Assembly: GCA_964006375.1 (NCBI GenBank)
Contig: OZ023266.1
Span: 17,702,090 to 17,766,089 of the forward strand
Length of the DNA: 64,000 nucleotides
Source of the DNA: Tillus elongatus
Taxonomy: Eukaryota > Arthropoda > Insecta > Coleoptera > Cleridae
Direction of reading: 5' to 3'
A program made the position numbers and the translations under genes. Position 1 is the stretch's first letter; every line of letters starts with the position of its first letter. Shown piece by piece: positions 12,841 through 25,478 of the stretch. Below the pieces are notes generated by a model that was not told the DNA's origin, made no database searches, and worked only from the letters and a program-made list of their open reading frames with translations.

Positions 12841-13465
12841 AATGACCCTCTCTTCGCGAGACTGTCAGCTTCGTCAAAGGCAATGAAGAAGCTGACAGTT
12901 TCGCGTAGATAGGATCTGCAGAATCATTTATGGGACCAGAATCGGTTCTGTGCGTGACAAAGAGCACGGCCAGGGGAGCCATTAAGTCCTGGGTCAGAAA
13001 CGAATACCAGGTGTACTCGGCAGACTGTCCAGGGATCAGACATGGGAAGTCAGTAATTGACGAGCCCAGGTCAAAGAGAGCTGTGGAGCTGCTAAATATT
13101 AGCAGAGGACAGCTCAGAAACATAACAGGTCTCGTGATGGGACACATGGTGAGCAAGAAACACCTGCATAAAATGGGTCGGTTCAAGGAGGACCTCGCAT
13201 GCAGACTCTGCGGCGAGGGAGGAATCAACCCAGCACATCTTGTGCGAATGTAAAGCTCTGGACCGCAAAAGACAACTGATCTACGGACAGACTAGACCGG
13301 AGACAGAGCAATATAAAACTTCACCCTACCAATTGCTGCGCAGACTAGTTCAAGGCACAGTGATTTGGGAATGGGTGGAGTAGAAGACTAAGGGCATGCA
13401 CAATAAGCCAAAGGCTGCAGTACTATCGGGGCTGCAAAGACGCGGACGAGCCCTGAGGGAGAGAA
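12841..13465 (+). pseudogene. LINE ORF2 C-terminal piece (RNase H-bearing, LOA/I-like), 5' end inverted
   Basis: It encodes the region after RNase H: LGVTKSTARxxIKSWVRNE-like, then GQLRNITGL..GH and the knuckle CRLCGEG...HILCEC. One frameshift lies near 13225 and the frame ends at the stop 13381-13383. The 3' UTR (GGGCATGCACAATAAGCCAA) matches the LINE piece at 57.8-58.6 kb. The first ~25 bp (12841-12870) are in reverse orientation to the rest and form an 18 bp inverted repeat with 12888-12905. Confidence 0.8.
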
Positions 13466-13692
13466 AAAAATCAGAAGTTTATGAACACAGAAATACAAAT
13501 ATTACCAAAAATCTGACATTTTTTGTGTAATTCAAGTCTGGGTTGATTATACAAAGGCTAAATATTAATTTTCTTTCTAATCAAGTCATCGGCCCCAAAG
13601 TCATTTCATGAAAAAGTATTTCTTAAGAAAGTAGATTATCGCAACGATGTAGAAGTTATGGTTCAATTTTTAACACTATTTTTATTTGTTAG

Positions 13693-13836
13693 ACTATCCT
13701 CAAATATTAGTGAATTTTCATTAAAAAATTCACTATTGAGAGGATAACGACTTTTCAATTTTGCAGAAATGTCTTTAAATGATCGCGAATTAGGGCCTCT
13801 GGAACCCATATCCCTGGTCACTGTCAATCTTTATAT

Positions 13837-13923
<87 letters not shown>

Positions 13924-14676
13924 AAGAAATACCTGATAGGGAATAATGGTCGTTATTGTTAGTTTCTAAGATTCTATGGGCATCAAAGAACGCAAGTTTT
14001 TTGCTAAAACATGCTGTATATTTCGCACCTTCTTTGATACTTCATCAGGAGCTGAAAGCTGAACAAAGTATGGGAGGCAGCCAATAAGGGAACACACAAA
14101 GGGAGTGAAACAGTCTGTTATCGCTCAGTTGGCACTCCTCGCCCATATGTCATGACATAAAAGTCATCTGTCAATCAACACTGTTGTCCTGTGTGTTCTG
14201 TGTGTTTGTTGTATGTGAAGTATCAAAAACGGGTGAGATGTCTCACTCCCTTTGTGTGTTTTCTTACTGGCTGCTTCTCATACTTTGTTCAGCTTTCGGC
14301 TCCTGATGAACAGCTGACAACCTGACCTGACAACAATAACTCAAAAAATAATGGATCAATTTTGATAAAATTTTGCATGTACCTTCCTCTTGTAAGTGGC
14401 TTTGACAAGTTCGTTACCCAGCAAAATCGGACTAGGTTTTCCCAAAAAAAATTGAGTTCTCTTTCGGAAAAATTTGTTATCTAAGAAGATAACAAAGCTA
14501 TGCTAACCGAATTTCGTACGTAGATTAACGTTATAAAAAGTAGACTATATACCAAAATATAAATTTCAATGTCACAAGAACAAAAAGTTATAGGCATTTA
14601 ATTTCATTAAATGGTGTCATATCATTTCTATGAAAATTGACTACCATAACGCACTTGCTGCATCCAGACTTTTTAT
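13693..14676 (+). mobile_element. Family M copy, interrupted by a palindromic insert
   Basis: Hairpin at 13693 (TTAGTGAATTTTCATT...AATTCACTA), 5' module, (TA)n 13841-13920. A ~410 bp insert then separates the array from the core AACTCAAAAAATAATGGATC (14339-14358). The element ends CACTTGCTGCATCCAGAC at about 14654-14671. Confidence 0.8.
14041..14310. mobile_element. MITE-like insert with ~70 bp inverted repeats
   Basis: 14041-14112 (CATCAGGAGCTGAAAGCTGA ...) and 14241-14310 are near-perfect reverse complements around a ~130 bp centre. The insert lies between the TA array and the core of an M copy. About 120 bp to its left (13921-14040) is also absent from other M copies. Confidence 0.7.
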
Positions 14677-15009
14677 ATATTTCCTTATCTCTGACCTTTA
14701 CCGAATTATTGTATTGTAAATGTGATTAATTGTTTTCTTAGCGTGTGGATGAAACTTCATAGGATTCACATATATGACATGTTTAATTTCAAGTTGAGAT
14801 AAAATAATAATAAATTCTTAATAAAGAATAACTGATAAAATTTTATTGATATACGTAATAGCGATTAAGTAACGTTCGAGTACTCCAGTAACCCTGAAGA
14901 TAACTAAACCATGAATCCTATGTATGGATTAAACAACTATGTAACTTATTTAAAAAAATAGTAAACAAAACTACAAGGAATGCTCTAGAATTTCTACTCG
15001 GTTATCACA
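14677..15009. other. Unassigned AT-rich stretch
   Basis: No coding, RNA or repeat signal was recognised. Confidence 0.5.
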
Positions 15010-15024
15010 AACACACACACACAC

Positions 15025-15087
<63 letters not shown>
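15010..15087. repeat. (CA)n then (TA)n array
   Basis: A short CA run at 15010-15024 continues into TA at 15026-15087. It marks the truncated left end of a mariner remnant. Confidence 0.9.
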
Positions 15088-15091
<4 letters not shown>

Positions 15092-16195
15092 TAATGTATG
15101 GTGTGGCGTAATAGGAGGTACAATTATTGGACCCTATTTATTTGACCAGTCTCTTACTGGTAACCTCTTCTTGGAGTTTCTAAGAAATGATTTGCCAATT
15201 TTATTGGAAGATGTGCCCCTTGAAACCAGGCAAAATGTGTTTCTGCAGCTTGATGGTTGTCCATCGTTCAATGAATGTGAGAGAACATCTCGATGAGACG
15301 TATCCAGGCCGATGGATAGGAAGAGGAAGCATATTTCCCTGGCAAGCGAGGTCACCTGACTTAACATGCTTAGACTTTTATTTATGGTGACGAATAAAGG
15401 ACCTTGTCTTCCAAACAAAGCCTACGAGCAAGGAAGATATGAAGAATAGAGTCCGAAATGCAATTCGTAGTCTGTCAACAGCGGAAGTGGAAGCTGCCGT
15501 TTTTTCTACCCGAAATAGGCTCGAGAAGTGTGTAGAACGTGACGGCAGACACTTTGAGCATTTAAGGAGACACTAGAGTGCTTATCGTTTAGCATTACAT
15601 GCAGAGAGATAGTGAAATATGTTGTTTTATGTTTCAGTATCAGTTTTTCATTAACATCTCCGGTTAAACAAAAGATAGAGATTTGGGATTTTCACCACTT
15701 GCTTTGGCCTTTAGTCCTCTTTCTATCTATGTAGTAATATTTATATCATTGTATTTAGGTTTCTTGAGAAAAATCATAAAATGTGTAAAAGAAATACTTT
15801 TTTAAATGACACTAGGTTCAATATTTTCCAATGAGGCGATCCCAAGATATTGCATTTTTTCCTAATCAATGTTTGCCTTACCCCCACCACTTTATCTGAA
15901 GAGTTAGAGAAAAATAGTTAAAACAGAAATTGTTGGTGATATACACGAAATTTATTTGCAGGTATTTTTAATACAGTCTATTTGGACATATTACTGAGAT
16001 ATCCTATTTTTTCCATTTCCTCTTGGTGTTACGCCCCCTAGCAGGCATCTGATGAACTTGAAAATAATTTCCAACGATTTCTCTTGACCACATTTACTAA
16101 AGATATTTTTTCCACAAAGCTCTATGGTAAACGTTTTCCGAGATACAGCCGCTTACCTCGCTTAATTGGCCACCCGGTACAAGACATCTCAAACG
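15088..16195 (+). pseudogene. Tc1/mariner transposase, C-terminal half, decayed
   Basis: Shifted and interrupted frames encode the end of a mariner-type transposase: LDETYPGRWIGRGS, then WQARSPDLTCLDFYLW with the third catalytic Asp, then ...RDGRHFEHL. Stops and frameshifts are frequent. The left side is cut at a TA array. The far right (about 16165-16185, TTAATTGGCCACCCGGTACA) looks like a surviving terminal inverted repeat. Confidence 0.75.
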
Positions 16196-16712
16196 AGGTA
16201 TGGCATGACCCATATTTCTATATAAAAAATTGTCGGTGACGTGATCACGCCCACACAAATGACGTCACGAATAAAAGCAATATCTGAGGGAACGGTACAT
16301 TCTGGAAATGTAAAACGTTATTTTTGATCTATTGAGAAATTTTTGACTCTTGCAACAAAATTTATTTAAAAATATGTGATTTCTATTAATAGGTGCAGAG
16401 TTCTTTATGGAACAGAACATTGAATCATCAGAATAATAGATTCGTGTTTATTTAGAACTGATTTTAAAGGAGCTATAACATCTATATAATTCAGTGAGAT
16501 GCCCTCACTAAATAAAATCACTTCGTATTGAATACAGATGTAGGCAATATCCCCCTTGACCTCAACTATTCTCTCTCAGCAACTCTTTCAGTTTTAAAGT
16601 TGCTGCAATACGAAACGTGCCTAAGACAATGGAGCTTAAGAAACACTGAAGAACATCATCAATTGAAGGAGAATTGTTAATATATAAAAATCATATTTAT
16701 ATTATATTGTGG
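16196..16712. other. Unassigned non-coding stretch
   Basis: Nothing recognisable on either strand. Confidence 0.5.
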
Positions 16713-16715
16713 TTT

Positions 16716-18425
<1,710 letters not shown>

Positions 18426-19077
18426 TTAAATAATTTTAGTGAAATATTAGTTTTCAATTATCAAAATTGGGTTATTAATTATGCTTAACTTGATTAACGA
18501 AAAATATCCTGTTGCGATTAAAATAAATTAAAATCGGACTAGCAGTTTCTGAGATTGGCCGGCACAAACAGAGTTTTCTTAGTAATTACAGTCATATTAA
18601 AAAAATATACTTGCGGTTATCACCCCTCTGCGGTCATTAGTTTTATCCCTGTATTTATTTTATTATTTGTTATTTAAATCAAATTCCTCTAAATGCATAA
18701 GTAAATATATCACTATATGTTACATGATTATCAGTCTATTAAAAAGTGAAGAAGCTTATCTAATCTTAGTAAAAGTGGAAAGCAAATATATAAAGTAATT
18801 TATTGATCAGTGATTATTAGAAGCTTAGACAAATGCTGTTAGTTTATTGTTTAATCTATGATTCTTTTTTCATTGCGCTTTAAGTATCTGTGCAAAAAGT
18901 TTTCCGCTGACCTCATTAACTGTCTACAGAAAAAACATTCAGCTGGATCTATAGAAAATTACTCTACTTAAGAACATCACTAAGAAAACATGTTTCTTCA
19001 ATAAATACCTCGCATTTTTAGTAAACTAAGCATTTACTGAAACAAAAATGAAATAAAAAAGTATACTATTATACAGG
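18426..19077. other. Unassigned AT-rich stretch
   Basis: No gene or known element. AAAATCGGACTAGCAGTTTC near 18530 looks like another array-associated core but stands alone. Confidence 0.4.
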
Positions 19078-20962
19078 GTGGCGCATTGAAAACGAAACAG
19101 ACCGATTTGCGTCCAGAGAATTTTTTTTAAGAAACGCTGAAATACGTCAATTTTAATATTGAGGGGGACTTTTGACATAAAACTCAACTTTGTCACATCA
19201 ACCGCTTATATTTTAAATAGGGAACATGGGTCGAGTGTTACATAATTTGAAAGCTCTTTCTTTTCTGAGATCAGCACACTAATTTTTTTGGAAGTTTTAT
19301 CAACTCGTTTAAAAATTATTCACAGTTGGAATTGCAAGAATGTATTTCATTCATTGTTATAAGAAATGCACTAATTAGTCAATTTTTCGTTAAAAAAAAC
19401 TAAAAAACAAAACCAAACGTTAAAAATGTTTATTCAGTTAAGTAAGCGTTCAAATTGTTAACCACCAGCTTCCATACAAAAGTACAAATTTTGTTGCTCT
19501 GACATTCTGGAGCATTTGTGGAGTTATTAGACGGCATTCTTCAACAATGCGACGTCGTAATTCTTCCAGAGACTCCGGTTCTGTTGCGTAAATTCTACTC
19601 TTTAAATGGCTCCATAGAAAGAAGTCCAAAGGAGATAAATTCGGTGATATAGGGGGCCACTCAATAGCACCTCTACGCCCAATCCATTGTCCTGGAAACT
19701 CCCTGTTCAAAAACTCCCCAACACGTTGTGAAAAATGCGGAGGAGCTCCATCTTGTTGTAACGCTAATTTATTTTCTTGATAGCGATCATCATTTTCAAC
19801 AATGTCAATTATTAGAGGGTAAACGATATATTCTAGTAAATTCAAATATGTTTCGCCACTCGAATTGCCATCAAGAAAAAATGGTCAGATTAAACGGTCT
19901 CCAAAATGCCAGTCCAGACATCCAATTTATGTGGAGTTTGAGTGTGGACTTCGTGAAAATTTCTTGGATTATTATCTGCCCAATAACGACAATTATGACG
20001 ATTGACTGTAGAGTTTAATAAAAACGTACACTCGTCTGAAAACAGATATTGAAGAGAAAGTTCCCGTTATCAGCTATTCGTGCAGTCATAACTTCACAAA
20101 ACTCCAGCCGCCGATCAAAATCATCTTCATTCAGTTGTTGTACAAGATGAATTTTATACGGGTGAAATTTATGATGCTTCAATATTCCCTGATTAGTTCT
20201 TCTTTTGATGTTTGAAACAGTGGCCAATTTTCTCGTGCTCAAAGTTGAGTCTGCAGCAATTTGTCCTAAAACTTCAATCTCAGTAGTCTCATTTCTAACC
20301 GGTAATTCACGTTCAGGATCCCATTTTTTGTTGGCTACTGAGTCACTTTGTCGGAACTTTGCAACTAACTCCAAAATGCATTTTCTATTAACATGTCTGT
20401 TCGGATGTAGTTCATTAAACAAATTTGCGGTACGGTTGGCACAGTCATCGTTTTTTAAAAAAAGAGCAATTATTTCAACTCTTTCTTCTACAGAATACAC
20501 CATTGTGAAATTAATTTTCGGTAGTACTATCAAGTATCAAACCGACCGATAAACTGAAATAATAAACAGCATTCCGATAAAAAATGTTCTGATAGTTAAT
20601 TTTTTGTTTACAAACCAACAAAACATTGACTCTCAGAACATTTCTTATCGGAATGAGTGAAATACGTTTTTGCATCTACAACTGTGAATAAGTTTTAAAC
20701 GAGTTGATAAAACTTTTAAAAAAATTAGTGTGCTAAATTCAGAAAAGAAAGAGCTTTCAAATGATGTAACACTCTACCCATGTTCGCTATTTAAAATATA
20801 AGGGTTGTTGTCACCACCCTTAAGGGGTTGATGTGACAAAGTTGAGTTTTATGTCAAAACATGTCCCCCTCAATATTAAAATTGACGGCTTTCAGCGTTT
20901 CTTAAAAAAATTATTCTCTGGACTCAAATTGGTTGTTTCGTTTTCAATGCGCCACCCTATTA
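19077..20962 (-). mobile_element. DD41D Tc1/mariner element with ~0.3 kb terminal inverted repeats
   Basis: The ends are ACAGGGTGGCGCATTGAAAA (19074-19093) and its inverse near 20942-20959. The inverted repeats extend about 280-300 bp inward on each side (shared blocks include GAGGGGGACTTTTGACATAA and ACTCAACTTTGTCACATCA). The transposase lies between, on the minus strand. TA dinucleotides border both ends. Confidence 0.85.
19450..20503 (-). pseudogene. DD41D mariner-type transposase
   Basis: Cut-and-paste transposase. From an ATG at 20503 the N-terminal helix-turn-helix region is intact (YSVEERVEIIALF ... IKRRTNQGILKHHKFHPYK). A frameshift near 20045-20060 precedes the first catalytic Asp (FSDECTF). 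An in-frame stop lies near 19880. The second Asp is in QQDGAPPHF and the third in SPLDFFLW; I count 41 residues between them, which is the DD41D spacing. The frame ends just after YGSWW. Inactive because of the frameshift and stop. Confidence 0.85.
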
Positions 20963-21078
20963 TTATTTACAAAAATAAGATTTGCGCCGAACAGCCATGA
21001 GCGAGTATTACAAATCATCACAGTAAATAATGACAATAATCGCAAATATAAAATTATGCTTTTTATACTCCACTTTCA

Positions 21079-21434
21079 GAGCCTCTGTGGTTCAGGGGCA
21101 AGAACGTGTGCCTGTGAACCGAAGAGTACTGGGTTCGATCCCAGGGTTCTCCTTTCACTTTTTCAGTACAAACTGTAACAATAACATCAAGTGAGGTTTT
21201 GGCATTGTATTTGAGCAAGTTGAATGTCTGCACGTTCCGCACTTCGGAGGGGGCGTAAAGTCGTCGGTCCCGCGTCCATGTGATGTTGGGCACTTTAAAG
21301 ATCCCTATTCTCCTTACAGAAAGGCAAGGGTTCGGCAGAATTTTCAGCATAGTGAGGTGAAACTGCTCCCTGGTGTCGGTGAGTGGCCATAGTCCCGGAA
21401 ATAGGTCGACGTTAAAGAAACAAAACACACACAC
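21079..21434 (+). mobile_element. tRNA-derived SINE (SINE-1)
   Basis: The head resembles a tRNA: an A-box-like GTGGTTCAGGGG near 21087 and a perfect B box GGTTCGATCC at 21132-21141. The central part has GGGCACTTTAAAGATCCC and CCTTACAGAAAGGCA, and the tail is CA-rich. A second copy with the same length and ends lies at 61692-62047 on the other strand, which defines the unit. Non-coding; normally transcribed by RNA polymerase III. Confidence 0.85.
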
Positions 21435-21451
21435 TACTCCACTTACTTATT

Positions 21452-22690
<1,239 letters not shown>

Positions 22691-23096
22691 TTCGTAATTA
22701 ACATACTAGCGTATATACCTGCTAGTACACACATCTGTCAAGTCGACGTTGATCCAGTGCTCTAAGCCGTTGAATCAGGTAATCGAGTCCTATAATAAGA
22801 CGAGTTCGAATCCTAGTTAGTGACTTCAATTTTTATTAATTATTTTTAGGCTTTTATTTCATTACACCGTTATCTGATCAGATAGTTGTTATTCCAATGA
22901 ATTTTTTAGCGAGTTTTTGTATCAAAAATAATGTAATAAATAGGAGATACAAACTTTTAAGACTTAATTCAATTTGAATAGCATGGCTTATTGTTTGTTC
23001 TTGCCATAACTTAGTGAAACCGTTCTATATTTAATACAGTCGTAGACTTTTCCCGTGGCTTCACAAGTGCTTGTTTTTAGTCAATTTTCTTTAAAA
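22691..23096 (+). mobile_element. Mc 3' part with tRNA-like B box
   Basis: Contains GAGTTCGAATCC (22802-22813) with an A-box-like GTGCTCTAAGCC upstream, then a tail ending CCGTGGCTTCACAAGTGCTT (about 23055-23074) directly against the next M hairpin. Relatives lie at 36300-36660, 39758-39867, 25020-25160 (inverse) and 57840-57893 (inverse, very short). It may be a SINE captured by, or fused to, an M element. Confidence 0.6.
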
Positions 23097-24532
23097 AAAT
23101 TTAGTGAATTTCCTTAAAAAAGAGTCACTAATAAGGATATCCCGACTTTTGAATTTTTTTTAAATGGATAAGTTCATTATCCAGGAAAATCGGCCCAGGT
23201 TTTCCCGGAAAATTTTGTGTTTTCTTTCGGAAATAACAAAGTAAGGGCAACCAAATTTGGTAAGCGTGCTTGCATTATAAAGAGTAAGCCATGCACCAAA
23301 ATTTAGGTCTGTAGTGTAAAAACAAAAAGTTATAGTCATCTAAAAGGAAATTGGGGTTTTCCTCGAAACGCCAAAGTCGCTATTTAAAACGTCAAAATTG
23401 GCAATATTTAGGCAAAGAACCTAAAACCAATACGGTTTATGTCAGAAAATGTCGCAGGAGGAGTCTTCTGCAAATTCTTAAGTTTCAGTTTCAACCGTCA
23501 TTGTCCTTCATTTTACTAAAATCTTTCCAGAAAAATAATTTCAAATAGACCCTTTCTCTGATGCTTTGGCAGTAGTTTTAGTTAAGTTTATGATTTAACA
23601 GTTTATAATTTTTAGCTAATTTTCGTCGAAAAAATTCGTTAATGAGAAGACCGCGACTTCTCATTTTTAAAAAGATTTCTGTTTACATACGCATTACGCA
23701 TTTCCACCTTAAAGCTTTAATTAATTTCAAATAGACCCTTTCTCTGATGCTTTGGTTGTAGGTATAGTCAAGTTGATGCTTTAGCTGTAGGTTTAGTTAA
23801 GTTTATAGTCTAACGGTCTATAATTTTTAGCTAATTTTTGTAGAAAAAATTCGTTAATGAGGAGACCACGATCTTTCAATTTTAAAAAGATTTCTTGAAA
23901 TGCGTGCGAAGTAGACTTCCTAAAAGCCATATCCGGGTTTAGTTGCAATTCGTATCTGTTTACATAAATACAGGGTGACGCAATTCTACGGCCAAATTAA
24001 ATGTAATCGTTATTATACAAGATAGGAGAAAAAAATGTATACGTTAATTATAGGTGTCTTGAGTTGCATCCTATAAAATTATTTTGACAATCACGGAGTG
24101 GTCCATAAGTCGTTGGTGCTACCTACAAAAAATTTTCGTACATGCCTTATATTATTTTATTTTTGCATTTTTGCATTTTTTATCGAAATATGATGCATGT
24201 TTGTATTAAAAAAATCTAGACGCAGTAAGTACGTTTTGGTAGCGAATTATCATTAAATGCTTCAAATTTCAATAACTCAATTTGCTATTAACGTAAAGTT
24301 TGTTGGGTAGGAAACCAGTTTTCTTGGGAACATTTTAAGTTTATTTTCGGAAAATTTTTGTACATTTTCAAACAATAAGTTATTTTGATATAATATGGTA
24401 CATTGTTTCTACTATATAGGTTATACCGATAACCAAATTGATGCCCTGCTTGCATTAAAGAGACATATTTGCTATTAAAAACATTTTTATGAAAATTCAC
24501 TTCTGTAACGCAGTTGCTGCGTGCAGACTTTT
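23097..24532 (+). mobile_element. Family M copy lacking its TA array
   Basis: A hairpin-like start (TTAGTGAATTTCCTTAAAAA...) and a short 5' module are followed directly by ATGGATAAGTTCATTATCCA, so the array and first part of the core are deleted. The body includes two 5'-module-like segments (about 23640 and 23855), the ACAGGGTGACGCAATTCTAC segment and an internal terminal motif (about 24220). It ends TTGCTGCGTGCAGACTTTTA near 24530. Confidence 0.8.
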
Positions 24533-25476
24533 AATTTGACAAAATAACTATCTCACTGTTTATGTGTTGGGTAATTTAATAAAAAAATTTCATTGTGTTT
24601 TACTCCTCTGTATTTTGGAGATAAATTCCTTCAATACATTCTCCTAGGCCCACCAATTTTGGAAATAATAGTGATTAACTAAATATCTATTCAATAACTA
24701 TTGTCAGCAAACACAAAAATTTTGCACTGAAGGTCTAAGAAATATGAGCTTTTAGTAAAAATTATCCCCTAAAATAAAAGAGTAAGTATTCGTTTTAATC
24801 AACCTGCCTTTTTTTTAATAGTAACATTATTGCCTTTAAATAACTGAGTTAATATAAAAACATCGAAAAAGGCCATTTGCAAAAATATTTGTTTAAAATT
24901 CGAAAATATCGACACTGAATTCCACATTTTTAGCTTTATAGTATTTAATTGGTTTTGCTTGGGTTAATTAGGGTTGGGAATTACCATTACAAGTGGGATC
25001 TCGGTGGTTTCATTCTCTCACTTCACAATTGCTTGTGATCTTCTCTGTTAAACAACGAAACCGCTCACAGAATAGAAAACAAGTAATCGTGAAGCCAGCG
25101 AAAAAGTCTCTACATCTGTATTTAGTATGGAACGGTTTTGTCAAGTAAGGGCAACAATAATTAATGAATATATATCACAAACCATCAGTTTAAAAAAATA
25201 CAGATTTGTTTGGTCTACTGATACAATGAAGATTAGATTTTATGTATTTAATGCACAATAAATGTTATCAGTATATTGAACAAATAGAGATTTATTGCTT
25301 TCTCATTGGGAGTTTTTTAATCCAGTGTTATCTATTGGTAGCAGTCAATAATGCAATGCCTATTATGTAACATTATTGCATTACATGCATTATATTTTAT
25401 TTGAAAACGTGACTTACACCAAAATCTATAAACGTCAGAGGGATTTCATCTAAACATTCTAACTCATCCATATATC
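24533..25476. other. Mostly unassigned; contains an inverted Mc tail
   Basis: About 25075-25165 is an inverted, diverged copy of the Mc 3' tail (CGTGAAGCCAGCGAAAAAGT, GTATGGAACGG, AAGTAAGGGCAACAA). The remainder is AT-rich with nothing recognised. Confidence 0.5.
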
Positions 25477-25478
25477 TA

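Noticed and set aside
14000..14120. Hammerhead core on the minus strand of the MITE at 14.04 kb (CTGATGAAGTATC...GAAA)
   Set aside because: Stem II needs two wobble pairs and no plausible stem III or stem I follows the GAAA.
19110..19135. TGCGTCCAGAGAATTTTT in the mariner arm resembling the M terminus GCTGCGTCCAGAGATTTTT
   Set aside because: Only about 15 bases match and nothing on either side agrees, so I treat it as chance.
21100..21150. Functional tRNA gene at the SINE head
   Set aside because: The B box is good but acceptor and anticodon arms do not pair well, and the sequence is collinear with a second SINE copy well past the tRNA part.
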